From: Pyrobaculum ferrireducens
Lineage (GTDB): Archaea > Thermoproteota > Thermoprotei > Thermoproteales > Thermoproteaceae
Assembly (NCBI RefSeq): GCF_000234805.1
Contig: NC_016645.1
Span: forward strand, 720,391 to 784,390
DNA length: 64,000 nt
Direction of reading: 5' to 3'
Part shown: piece by piece, positions 35,926 to 44,506 of the stretch
How the letters are laid out: every line of letters begins with the position of its first letter
Numbering within the stretch: position 1 is the first letter of the stretch
Notes under the pieces: model-generated
Database searches by the model: none
What the model was told of the DNA's origin: nothing
What the model saw: the letters and a program-made list of their open reading frames with translations, nothing else
Position numbers and translations under genes: made by a program

Positions 35926-36606
35926 GTGTCTCTTGCCGAGGAGGTCAAGAGGGTATTGATGGAGAACCCAGATATACTAGCAGAGGTGCTGGTCTCCAGA
36001 CCTGAGATAATTTACAAGGCCCTGGCCCAGCTGGCCCCGTGGCAGAACCTGGCTACTAGACAAGATATAGATGAATTGAGAAAAGCCGCTAGACAAGATA
36101 TAGATGAGCTGAAGAGAGCTTTAGACGAGTTGAGAAAAAGCGTTGATCAGATATCTCTGAGACTAGATGCGCTGGAAAAAACTGTTAGCCAAATATCTCT
36201 AAGAGTAGACGCGCTCGGCGCCCGCTGGGGGGTCCTCAGCGAAGACGCCTTTAGAGAGGGGGTGAGGGAGCTTCTGCGCGCGGCTGGCTACGCGGTGGAG
36301 AAGCGGCTGTACTACGACGCAGACGGGTACGTCTACGGATACCCCAGCGAGGTGGAGCTCGACGTAGTTATAAAAGACGGCGCTGTAATCGCCGTGGAGA
36401 TCGCCTCTAGTCTGAGGAGGGGGGATTTGCTTGCCGTAAAGCGGAAAACTGAACTATATACAAAAACCACCGGAAGGCCAGTCAACGCGGTTTTAGTCAT
36501 AACGCCGTATATCAGCGACAGAAACCCAAGCTACATCAAAGCCATGGCTGAGAGAATCAACATCAAACTCATAGCCCCAGAGGAGGCGGCGGCGAGGCCT
36601 GTTTAG
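35926..36606 (+). CDS. coiled-coil plus nuclease-like protein (DUF3782 type)
   Basis: A 226-residue protein: N-terminal helices (EEVKRVLMENPDILAEVLVS), a coiled coil with near-repeats RQDIDELRKAARQDIDELKR and ISLRLDALEKTVSQISLRVD, then a globular end with GVLSEDAFREGVRELLRAAG, PSEVELDVVIKDGAVIAVEI and PVNAVLVITPYISDR. The E-L-D-V-V ... A-V-E-I arrangement resembles a PD-(D/E)XK core in which the usual Lys is replaced. GTG start about 25 nt after a TATA box. Role unknown. Confidence 0.75.
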   Translation: MSLAEEVKRVLMENPDILAEVLVSRPEIIYKALAQLAPWQNLATRQDIDELRKAARQDIDELKRALDELRKSVDQISLRLDALEKTVSQISLRVDALGARWGVLSEDAFREGVRELLRAAGYAVEKRLYYDADGYVYGYPSEVELDVVIKDGAVIAVEIASSLRRGDLLAVKRKTELYTKTTGRPVNAVLVITPYISDRNPSYIKAMAERINIKLIAPEEAAARPV

Positions 36607-37740
36607 AAACCCCGGCCCCCGGCGACGCGCCTCACACCGAAGGGCGGCCGACGGCAAAGGCTCGAGGAACAGCCGCGCCGCCCCGGCCCCTGCTGAGAGC
36701 TCGACTTAGATCGCTGTTTCTGTCAGATACCGCCCTCCTCCTCGTCCTGATTCCGGCACCTCCAGCGGCGCCACCCCTCATGCCAGGCGCCTTCTTCATA
36801 TGCTCCCCCCTCCTCGCGGCCTCTCTAGCGCCCGCCTTTGTTGCGCCGCGGCGTTCGTCAGTGATATAAGCACTGTCACCCCCCGTAGGCCTCGCGGCGC
36901 TGAGGCGCCTCGGCTTCTACTCGGCGCGCACCTGCAAGCCCAGATCTTTACGCCACTCTGCGGTAGCCGTCGTTAACCGCCGCGTCGTCGGTACTTCGTA
37001 GTGGGCGCGTCCGCCTCCCTCGCGCCCCGCGGCTAACGCCGAGCGTATACCTCGGCGAGAGTTCCTCCACGTCGGCATTCAGCTAGGCAAGGCTCTCGTC
37101 GAGCTCCCTAACCCTGGGCTTTTCCTCCTCCTCCCACACCCCTAGGACCCTCGGCGGGGCCCTCACAGCGGCTGAGATCTCGAGAGGCCTCAGCTCCCTC
37201 GGCCTCCACGCGCCCTGTTGCATGACCCCCATCTCGACGGCCATAGGTGCAGAAGGGGGGCTTGTAGCTAATCCTTTTGAGGCCGGGCTCGTAGACACCT
37301 GCCATCCCCCTACAGAGCACTCGTCGAGAGGGGCCGCTCTGGGCTTCGGCACGCCGAGCCGCTCGGCGAGGGCCTCCACTATCCCCTCCGCGGTACCCGT
37401 CCCCCGGCGGCTAGAGGCAGAGCCCTGAGGGCCTTGCCGTATCTCCCAACAGTCCCCATAGAGGCCGGGCCGGCTCTTTTCGGCAACGAGGCAAGATGCG
37501 GACACTGCCGGAGGCGGCGGATAGGAGACGCAGGCGGCCCCCTATGGAGGGGCTCCGCCGGGTTGTGCGCCTCCCCACGTCCAGCCCAAGTCGGAAGGCG
37601 ATTGATCTAGAAGCCCGCGCCTCTGCCGCGTATGCCGTCAATTCCTCTCGACAGGCTCTCGGCCTCTCGGAACGCCGCGGCGCTCTACAGCTGGCTCTTC
37701 CGAGGTGGCACGCCAGGCAAAAACAGAACTCAGGGAGGGC
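36607..37740. other. decayed gene-free region
   Basis: Codon use is not gene-like in any frame over this 1.1 kb. One short hydrophobic frame near 36716-36868 on the plus strand (LLLVLIPAPPAAPPLMPGAF) may be a membrane-protein scrap. No RNA gene or transposase is seen. Confidence 0.45.
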
Positions 37741-38085
37741 GTTTCAACCACCTTTTGACTACCAGTCAGCGGGACCACGGTGGGGAGGAGATCGTCGTCA
37801 CTAATACATCGTTAAGGGGGACTGTCATCACCCATCTATCGCCTCAACTAGATCTATAAACCTGCGTCCCCGCGAACGAGAACGTCTCAACTATCCTCTG
37901 CCTTCCTGCAGACTCTTCACCCCTCTGTGCCGGCCCGAGATATCATCTGTTTCAACTACATTCTGGTTTCTGGCATAGAGCATTTAAATTTTTTCCACAG
38001 CTGTGAGGAGGAAAGTCTCAACTATTTCTGCGAGGCGCAACTACTGACACTCCTCGTTGTTAATGTTCTAACTTTTGATTTCTGG
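37741..38085 (-). CRISPR. relic CRISPR array with degenerate repeats
   Basis: Worn repeats in the orientation of the intact left array occur at 37741, 37884, 37949, 38015 and 38065; the best, at 37949-37973, differs from the consensus at a few positions in the middle. The steps 37884-37949-38015 are 65 and 66 bp, the unit length of the live arrays. Block 37754-37830 is about 95% identical, inverted, to 48033-48110 beyond the right array. The relic probably continued the left array before the 38.1-41.3 kb segment came between them. Confidence 0.65.
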
Positions 38086-38105
38086 CCAGTTGGCTGGAGG
38101 CCGGC

Positions 38106-38279
38106 AGGCAGTGCCTCTCCAACACCGACATAGCGACGAGTCAGATCCGCTACAATCTGCTGGAGAGAGACGCCGACAAGGAGCTCCCGCCCTACCTTAG
38201 GAGGAACGGGATAGCGCTCATAGCCTGGTCCCCGCTAGCCAAGGGTACCGCCGGGATCGGGCGGCCGCGCGTTTTCTAG
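38106..38279 (+). pseudogene. aldo/keto reductase fragment
   Basis: The frame without a start codon reads RQCLSNTDIATSQIRYNLLE then DADKELPPYLRRNGIALIAW and SPLAKGT, a clear match in pattern to the central barrel of aldo/keto reductases (Q-V-x-Y-N-L-L ... G-I-x-x-I-A-W-S-P-L-A-K-G). It ends at TAG 38277-38279. Only about 57 codons survive, without the catalytic Tyr or Lys. Confidence 0.7.
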
Positions 38280-38378
38280 ACCTCCCTCGTCGTCTATCTC
38301 CACGGGCCGTCTTCAGCCGGCCCTAGGCCGATCTGTGCATCCTCAACGACGGCGGCCGGGATCGTGATGACGCAATAC

Positions 38379-38816
38379 CTAGCCAAGCCGCGTCTTGGGG
38401 CATTCGGAGTATTTTATAAAGGCGAGGCCGGCGTTTAGAGCTAGGTACATCAACGGCTGTTCTATCGGCAATCCCATGAAGAAGACCGCGGGCAGTACGA
38501 GGAGCCACAACGCGGCCGTCAACACGGCTACTACGACCAAGGCGGTCGCGAAGCCCCGCCTACATCCCCCTATCTTGAAGGCTAGACTCCAAGCCGCGTA
38601 CACCGCCAGCTGTATGAAAAACGACGCGAACACGGCAGTGGGCACGAAGAAGCTCCAAGTCGCGTCGACGGACTCCCTCACCAAGACCGGTTGCCCCAGC
38701 CGCTGGGCCTCCTCGAGTATGAGCCTCTCAAGAGCGTGGCGCAACTCGTCCATCCTCAAGACTATGTCGGCAAATGTCCAGAAGGCCATGAAGACCGCGC
38801 TTGCGACCGACCTCAC
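38379..38816 (-). CDS. multi-pass membrane protein, last gene of ABC operon
   Basis: A 145-residue protein starting GTG 38816, overlapping the ATPase gene by 4 nt. It has four hydrophobic helices, including SFFVPTAVFASFFIQLAVYA and ALVVVAVLTAALWLLVLPAV, with a helical cytoplasmic segment (MDELRHALERLILEEAQRLG) after the first. It may be a small permease or immunity-type partner of the ABC genes. No family is recognised. Confidence 0.6.
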   Translation of the reverse strand: MRSVASAVFMAFWTFADIVLRMDELRHALERLILEEAQRLGQPVLVRESVDATWSFFVPTAVFASFFIQLAVYAAWSLAFKIGGCRRGFATALVVVAVLTAALWLLVLPAVFFMGLPIEQPLMYLALNAGLAFIKYSECPKTRLG

Positions 38817-39398
38817 GGCTTTAAAGACAAGAAGTCGACCTGCAGAGTCGCCTTCAGGGGGACGCGCGCCGTCAGGACCAACACGCCGTCCCTCGACCTT
38901 CTCAACAACTCGTCGTGGAGCTCGGCGGATCTCTCAGGGGATACGCTGACGTAGGGATCGTCCAAGACGAGCAACTTGACCTTGGGCGCGACCGCCAATG
39001 CGGCGGCCAGCTGGACCAACCTCTTCATCCCCTGCGACATCTTGCCCAACGGCAAGCGCCCAGACACGCCTGCCAGTTCGAGGGTCTCCTCGGCCGAGTC
39101 CTCAGCTCCGTAGAACGACGCAAGCGCCTCCACGTATTCGAAAGCCTTAACCATCCGGCAGATCCACGACCTCCGGCAGGAAGAATATATAGTCCCTAGC
39201 CCTTGGGACAGGCACGCCGTCTAGGAGCACGGAGCCGCCGAGCGGTTTCAGCAGAGAGGCTATTGTTTTGGCCAAAGTCGTCTTGCCGACGCCGTTAGGC
39301 CCGTAGAAGACTATCGACTCGCCCTTAGCCAGCTTAAAGTCCAAGGGCTTTGTCAAGGGCTTGTCATAGCCGACGACTAGGCCTCTAGCCTCCAACAT
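38813..39398 (-). pseudogene. ABC transporter ATPase split by a frameshift
   Basis: The first part (39147-39398) has [20 protein letters not shown], Walker [21 protein letters not shown] and ends [13 protein letters not shown] at a TAA. The second part (from ATG 39154, overlapping by 8 nt) has AFEYVEALASFYGAEDSAEE, the signature KMSQGMKRLVQLAAALA and Walker B KLLVLDDPYVSVS. Together they make one normal, short ABC ATPase; a one-base change between LPDG and MVKAFEYV would fuse them. No long homopolymer is present at the break. Two-chain assembly of a split ATPase is possible but less likely. Confidence 0.65.
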
Positions 39399-39813
39399 AT
39401 CTGGCCAACGTGAGCGCCACGGATAATAAAACTATCAGCGAGAACAAAGGCGCGTAGGGCAGGGACGCGAGCCCGACAACAGTCGGCGCGAGGGCGCCCG
39501 CGACCACAGCTCCGCGCGGCCGCTTAGGGTTTCCGCGGGGCTCCAAGACCACGTAGCCTTTCTCCAGCCTCAGCTCCACGTCTACGCCCAGGGCGATGTA
39601 CTGCGCCGTCTCGTGGACGTAGATATACGCAAACGGCGCGAGGAAGACCTCTATAGATATAAGGCAATAGGTCCGACAAGAGGCGAGGAGGAAGCACAGA
39701 GCTATCGCCGTCGCTCCCAGCGCCAGATAAGCCCTAAACACGGCGTTTTTTAACATGAGCCTGCTGAGGGCGGAGAGGAACCCAACGACGTTATTGGCCG
39801 GAGCTAAGTACAT
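39385..39813 (-). CDS. membrane protein with HETAQ motif in ABC operon
   Basis: I take ATG 39813 ([20 protein letters not shown]), since the upstream part is Pro/Ser noise. The 142-residue protein has four hydrophobic helices and [20 protein letters not shown], then [20 protein letters not shown] and an Ala/Val-rich helix. The pattern recalls DUF3267-type membrane zincins, but the second zinc His of H-E-x-x-H is replaced, so protease activity is doubtful. It overlaps genes on both sides. Confidence 0.55.
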   Translation of the reverse strand: MYLAPANNVVGFLSALSRLMLKNAVFRAYLALGATAIALCFLLASCRTYCLISIEVFLAPFAYIYVHETAQYIALGVDVELRLEKGYVVLEPRGNPKRPRGAVVAGALAPTVVGLASLPYAPLFSLIVLLSVALTLARYVGG

Positions 39814-40807
39814 GGCGGATCTCCTCGGAAAGCTTGGGGAGGATAGGAAGAAGGGCCGCGGCGGCGAGGAGCTGAGGGTAATGCGACAGATACCCGGCGA
39901 CGAAGAGGGCCAGCAACAACGCAACGGCGTCCTCGTTCCTGAAGATATCCGGCTTCAACGACCATATAGACGCCGTCCACAACGCAATAAACGCCGTGTG
40001 GGTAAACACGTCGCACTCCTTGAATAGGCACACGGGGAGCGATACGGCTAGGAGCCAGAAAAACGTGACGATCGGCTTCGCCGAGGGGCGGCCCTTGAGG
40101 AGATGATATATACGCAGGCGGCTGTCCAAATAAGTGTCTAAAGACGCGCCGAAGATCAAGCCGTAGGACGCCAGGAGGAACAAAGCCAAGGCGGCCAGCT
40201 GGACGGGCGTCATGGGAGGAGGCGACGTTGCGGCGAACTGGGATAGACCCCTTATGGAGATATTGGCCGCGCCGCCGACTGTTAAGTAAACCGCCATGAA
40301 CGCCGCCGCGAGAAGAGCCTTCGCTACGGGATGCAACGTCGACATGCGCAAGGCTCCCCGGCCCATCGTGGTGATAAGCCTAGCCCTCGCCAGCGCCTCG
40401 AATACGGCCACGGCGGCAACGCCTACAGGCAGGAGGGGCGCAACGGCGATCAGAGACGCCACGAGGAGCGCGGGCCTCCTACGTAAGGCCGCTAGGAGAG
40501 GGGCGACGAGAAGCGTCGGCGATCTCCACGCCGCCGTCAACAAGACGGGCAACGACGCCGAATACGTCACCGCCGCGGTCGCCGAGAGGCCCCTGGCGCT
40601 GAAGATAGCCGGCAGAGGCCCGGATATCCTCCTCTCCGCGTAGACGCACAGTATGTATATTAATAGGAAATAGGCTGAACTCTCCATTTGAATAAAACCA
40701 AAAAAGACTTCTGTAGTAATCATAACAAACATCATTAATATTAATAAAATTATAAAATAAATATCCATAAATATGTATTTAAGATGGTAGAGGAAAAAGC
40801 TGAGCAT
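39791..40807 (-). CDS. large multi-pass membrane protein of ABC operon
   Basis: A 338-residue protein with about ten hydrophobic helices (for example MDIYFIILLILMMFVMITTE, VAPLLPVGVAAVAVFEALAR, AALALFLLASYGLIFGASLD). Its position beside an ABC ATPase suggests it is the permease of an exporter. The N-terminal coding part is AT-rich, unlike the rest. It starts directly after the stop codon of the upstream gene, without a gap. Confidence 0.65.
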   Translation of the reverse strand: MLSFFLYHLKYIFMDIYFIILLILMMFVMITTEVFFGFIQMESSAYFLLIYILCVYAERRISGPLPAIFSARGLSATAAVTYSASLPVLLTAAWRSPTLLVAPLLAALRRRPALLVASLIAVAPLLPVGVAAVAVFEALARARLITTMGRGALRMSTLHPVAKALLAAAFMAVYLTVGGAANISIRGLSQFAATSPPPMTPVQLAALALFLLASYGLIFGASLDTYLDSRLRIYHLLKGRPSAKPIVTFFWLLAVSLPVCLFKECDVFTHTAFIALWTASIWSLKPDIFRNEDAVALLLALFVAGYLSHYPQLLAAAALLPILPKLSEEIRHVLSSGQ

Positions 40808-41212
40808 TTACGGGCTATAGCAGAGGCATATATTCTTTACGTAGAGCCACCCCACCTCCAAGCCGCAACTCAGCACCTTGCTACAGAACCACCACTTACA
40901 AGTAGCGCAGGAGGCGAGGGAGCCTAGGATCGCTATGGCTACTACAGCGGCTATGATTAACACCACGACGAAGACGCCGTAGTACCTCCTGGGCACGACG
41001 AAGGCCGAGGCCACCCCGAGCGCCAACATGGCCGCGATCAGGGCAGGACCTGGATAGATAGTCTTATAGCCGGCGGACGCAACCACCGTGAAGAACGGAT
41101 ACCAGCTCTGCGCGGCAAACGGAGTTGCCAATACCAACGATATCTCTATCAACAACAGCCCTACAACTACGCCGTATATCACCGATATATAGTTATTTCT
41201 AGCTATTCGCAT
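40808..41212 (-). CDS. membrane protein with Cys-rich tail, first gene of ABC operon
   Basis: A 134-residue protein with three hydrophobic helices (SVIYGVVVGLLLIEISLVLA, PALIAAMLALGVASAFVV, YGVFVVVLIIAAVVAIAILG) and a 35-residue tail with six Cys: SCATCKWWFCSKVLSC, then NICLCYSP. The tail could form disulphides outside the cell or bind metal. As first gene before membrane and ABC genes it might be a secreted-peptide precursor or a sensor, but nothing shows which. A 17-bp inverted repeat lies 56 bp upstream. Confidence 0.6.
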   Translation of the reverse strand: MRIARNNYISVIYGVVVGLLLIEISLVLATPFAAQSWYPFFTVVASAGYKTIYPGPALIAAMLALGVASAFVVPRRYYGVFVVVLIIAAVVAIAILGSLASCATCKWWFCSKVLSCGLEVGWLYVKNICLCYSP

Positions 41213-41267
41213 GGCTTGCTAACAACATCGGTATTATTTTTTACTTCGACTAAAAGCTAAATTTTTT

Positions 41268-41284
41268 GTATCGATAGTCGATAC
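41268..41284. promoter_or_regulatory. perfect inverted repeat upstream of the ABC operon
   Basis: GTATCGA-TAG-TCGATAC is a perfect 7-bp inverted repeat with a 3-base centre, in the intergenic space between the operon start (41212) and the CRISPR array (41366). It sits next to an AT-rich TATA-like stretch (41250-41267) and could be the binding site of a dimeric regulator. Confidence 0.5.
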
Positions 41285-41365
41285 TACGTGCCGTGCTGAT
41301 ACACCACGCCTATGATCACCTCGGCGGTCGAGCATTTTAGCGGCCGGCCTCATCTCGCCTATCAT

Positions 41366-42476
41366 GTTTCAACTATCTTTTGATTTCTGGCCGTAGGCGG
41401 CGCCGCACAGCAGGCGCAGGTCAAGGTGACGTAGTTTCAACTATCTTTTGATTTCTGGTTGGCGAGAGGTTCGGCTGTCTTGCGTATGGCTATATCTTTA
41501 TCGCGTTTCAACTATCTTTTGATTTCTGGGCCGGGCAACTCCGGTGGGCCGGCATATCTGAGGCAATGATTGTTTCAACTATCTTTTGATTTCTGGTTGC
41601 CGAGATGGTTGTGCTGAATTACTACACGTTACTTGTCTGGTTTCAACTATCTTTTGATTTCTGGTATGAGTGCCACCGGTACCCAACGTACTGCGCCCAC
41701 AATATTCTGTTTCAACTATCCTTTGATTTCCGGTAGCTTAGTTGCCACGCACTCCGCGTAGCTCTCATGCCAGTAGTTTCAACTATTTTTTGATTTCCGG
41801 CGCTGTACCCGTAAAACTGCCTCCCCTCCAGAATCCAGTCCTCGTTTCAACTATCTTTTGATTTCCGGCCGCGATCCACTTGCGCGGTAGAGCGTGATCG
41901 GGGTAGAAGTTTCAACTATCTTTTGATTTCCGGCTGTACCTAAGCGACTATGACATGTGCTTGCGTTGTAGGGATGGTGTTTCAACTATCTTTTGATTTC
42001 CGGACTGGCGCCAGGCTCAGGAGGGTCAAGGCGGGTAGCCTCAGGCTGTTTCAACTATCTTTTGATTTCTGGGTCGGGGCACGCCCTGACGCGGATCCCC
42101 AGCTTCCTCCCGGTGTTTATGTTTCAACTATCTTTTGATTTCTGGGGTCCTGAGGAAGATTAATTCGCGTTTAGCTGGCCCCAGGTTTCAACTATCTTTT
42201 GATTTCTGGATACCTCCAGAAAGAGCGGGGGAGCCGCCTCAGACAGATATATGTTTCAACTATCTTTTGATTTCTGGGACATAAGGAACGCAGTTGACGT
42301 GGAGTACCTCCGCGCTGTGAGTTTCAACTATCTTTTGATTTCTGGCCGGCGTCTAGTAGCAACTTGGCAACTTCTACACTGTTGCGTTTCAACTATCTTT
42401 TGATTTCTGGTCCCTAGTCCCATAAACTAAACCCACGCTTTTTTCAAGGGCGTTTCAACTATCTTTTGATTTCTGG
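41366..42476 (-). CRISPR. CRISPR array, 17 repeats, transcribed leftwards
   Basis: Seventeen 25-nt repeats (plus-strand form GTTTCAACTATC...GATTTCTGG) start at 41366, 41434, 41505, 41572, 41640, 41709, 41776, 41844, 41909, 41979, 42048, 42121, 42185, 42253, 42321, 42386 and 42452, with 16 unique spacers of about 39-48 nt. The leader lies at the right end (42477-42669), so the newest spacer is at 42411-42451. Five successive repeats (41709-42003) end in TTTCCGG instead of TTTCTGG, and those at 41709 and 41776 carry further changes. The repeat is the same as in the right array. Confidence 0.97.
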
Positions 42477-42669
42477 GGCTGGTTTTGTTGGTTTTTGTGG
42501 GTTTTTAAGTTTTTTGTAGGTTTTTTGTATCTTCGGTGGACGCTTTTCTGCCGCGTTTTACATTCATATATGTCTCTTTTCGGGGTGGGCGGCCGCCATT
42601 CTTCGCAAGCACAGCAACGTGGAGGTTGAGAAAACGCCGAGGCCCAACGCCATTCTTCGCCGCGCCGTG
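42477..42669 (-). promoter_or_regulatory. leader of the left CRISPR array
   Basis: This segment aligns, inverted, with 46416-46608 over its full length: G/T-rich TGGTTTTTGTGGGTTTTTAA next to the first repeat, then TCTTCGGTGGACGC, GCCGCGTTTTACATTCATAT, and two copies of CGCCATTCTTCGC (42594-42606 and 42648-42660, 54 bp apart). The TTTTTAAG near 42505 is the complement of a TATA box placed about 30 nt from the first repeat. Leaders guide Cas1/Cas2 integration and drive array transcription. Confidence 0.85.
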
Positions 42670-42742
42670 CACAAGTTTATATGTTTGTAAACGGGGCTCT
42701 GGACATGTAAAAATAGTTAAATGCCCGGGCTTCCAGGGGGGT

Positions 42743-43611
42743 ATGTTTAGGGAGATTAGGTTGGTGAGGGGGTTGAGGGTGGAGGTGGGGGAGGAGCTTA
42801 GGGGGTGGCGTTGGGGTGAGCCGCCTGTCCAGCCGCCTCCGCTGGGGGTTAGGCTGTCGGTGTCTGACGTGGTTGGGGGGTACTGCGAGTCTAGGCGGGA
42901 TCTCTACTTGAGGAGGGTGGTTAGGGTGAGGGCCGAGCCGAACGGCGCCATGAAGTTCGGGGCGTATATACACGAGGTTTTTAGGAGGAGCCTCGCCGCG
43001 TTGAGGAGGCTTGTGGAGGGGGGGGGGCGGCGAGGGGGTGGGAGCTGGTGCAGGCCTTCCGCCCCGAGGAGGTGGCCAGGGAGGCCGCCTCAGCCGTGGG
43101 GGCCGAGCCGGATCCGCGCGGGGTGGAGCTGGCGAGGTACCTGGCGGTTCAGGTGGCGGCGCGGGTTGACGAAATTGCGGCGAGGACGGAGGCGGACCCC
43201 ATCAGCCTCGCCGCCAGGGCGGTGCCGCTTCTCGCCGAGTACGTCGTGGACGGGAGGCCGCTGGGGCTGACGCTGGTGAGGGCCGACGCGCTCTACCACA
43301 ATATTGTGGTGGAGGTGAAGGTGGGGCCTCCCGACGATAGACACGCCCTTGCCCTCGCCGGCTACGCCCTGGCGGTGGAGGCGGACGAGGAGGTGCCGGT
43401 GGACGCCGGCTTGCTGGTGTACATAAGCTTCAACGGCGGGGTGAAGCTCAGGGCGTACCCAGTGGCGGTGGGGGAGGGCCTCAGGAGGGACTTCCTCGAG
43501 GAGAGGAACAGGCTTATGGAGATGGTGGCGTCGGGCTCGGATCCCGGGCTCTCGCCTAGGTGCGACGACAAGTGCCCCTTCTGGAGGCACTGCCATGGAG
43601 GTGGTGGTTAA
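42743..43611 (+). pseudogene. csa1: Csa1 (type I-A Cas4-like) gene frameshifted at a G10 run
   Basis: From ATG 42743 the frame encodes MFREIRLVRGLRVEVGEELR, SVSDVVGGYCESRRDLYLRR and KFGAYIHEVFRRSLAALRRL, the Csa1 N-terminus. At the G10 run 43018-43027 it shifts; the rest of the protein continues in another frame as AFRPEEVAREAASAVGAEPD, VVEVKVGPPDDRHALALAGY and SPRCDDKCPFWRHC, with the C-terminal Cys cluster of the Fe-S nuclease. Eight or eleven G would join the two. Csa1 helps select and trim spacers. The end overlaps cas1 by 17 nt. It may be a run-length miscall. Confidence 0.8.
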
Positions 43612-44506
43612 GGACTGGGGGGTTTCGCTGGGCTACAGGAGGGGCGCCCTTGTGGTTAGGAAGAGGGGCGGCGGGGAGCAGTCGGTGCCCCTCCATCAGG
43701 TGGACAGGGTGTGGATACTCACGGGGGGCGTCTCCATATCCTCCCGCCTGGTTAGGGCCTTGGCGAGGCATTTCGTCGACGTGGTGTTTTTCGACGGGAG
43801 GGGCGAGCCGGCGGCGAGGCTGTTCCCCCCGGAGGCAAACGGCACGGTGTCGCACAGAAGGGCCCAGTACGAGGCCTACCTCACGGGGAGGGGCTTCGAG
43901 CTAGCAAAGCTGGCGGTGTACGGCAAGGTGGTGAACCAAGCCGCGGCGCTTAGGAGGCTCGGCGCGTGGAGGAGGGAGAGCTACCGCCTGCTGGCCGACG
44001 CCGCCTCCAAAGTAGCTGGGCTGGCCCCCCGGGTCCTCGCGTGCGGCGACCCGCAGTGCGTCCTGGGGCTGGAGGGCTCCGCCGCCTCCATCTACTGGGG
44101 GGCCGTGTCGGAGGCCTTCGGCGTGCCGTCCAGAGACCCCCAGGGCGGGGATCCCTTCAACCTCGCGCTTAACTACGGATACGGCATCCTCAGATACGCG
44201 GTGTGGAGGCAGGTGGTGATCCACGGCCTCGACCCCTACGCCGGCTACCTCCACGCCGACAGGTCGGGGAGGCCCTCCCTGGTGCTGGACTTGATGGAGG
44301 AGTTCCGCCCCCACGTAGATCTCATGGTTTTGAAGATGAGGCCGGGGCTTGACTGGCTTGACGGCGGGGTTTTGAAGCGGGAGGCGCGGGCGGCTCTTGT
44401 GGAGAGGTGGCTCTCCCTGAGGCTTGAGCCTGTTATAGCGAGGCAGGTGGCCCAGGCGGTGGCCCACCTAGAGGGGAGGAGCAGCTACCAGCCGCACAGG
44501 CTGTGA
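43595..44506 (+). CDS. cas1: CRISPR integrase Cas1
   Basis: A 303-residue Cas1 with the N-terminal beta domain (VVVKDWGVSLGYRRGALVVR, VDRVWILTGGVSISSRLVRA) and the helical catalytic domain: LGLEGSAASIYWGAVSEAFG holds the first Glu, GLDPYAGYLHADRSGRPSLV the His, and LVLDLMEEFRPHVDLMVLKM the last acidic ligand. All metal ligands appear intact. With Cas2 it inserts new spacers beside the leader. It lies in the csa1-cas1-cas2-cas4 operon. Confidence 0.95.
   Translation: MEVVVKDWGVSLGYRRGALVVRKRGGGEQSVPLHQVDRVWILTGGVSISSRLVRALARHFVDVVFFDGRGEPAARLFPPEANGTVSHRRAQYEAYLTGRGFELAKLAVYGKVVNQAAALRRLGAWRRESYRLLADAASKVAGLAPRVLACGDPQCVLGLEGSAASIYWGAVSEAFGVPSRDPQGGDPFNLALNYGYGILRYAVWRQVVIHGLDPYAGYLHADRSGRPSLVLDLMEEFRPHVDLMVLKMRPGLDWLDGGVLKREARAALVERWLSLRLEPVIARQVAQAVAHLEGRSSYQPHRL

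Noticed and set aside
37083-37641. Possible proteins on the minus strand in the gene graveyard
   Set aside because: One stretch (EGIVEALAERLGVPKPRAAP) looks protein-like but is short and the rest is not; not enough for a gene call.
42536-42742. Upstream extension of csa1 into the leader
   Set aside because: The frame is open but crosses the conserved leader motifs; the Csa1 homology begins at ATG 42743.
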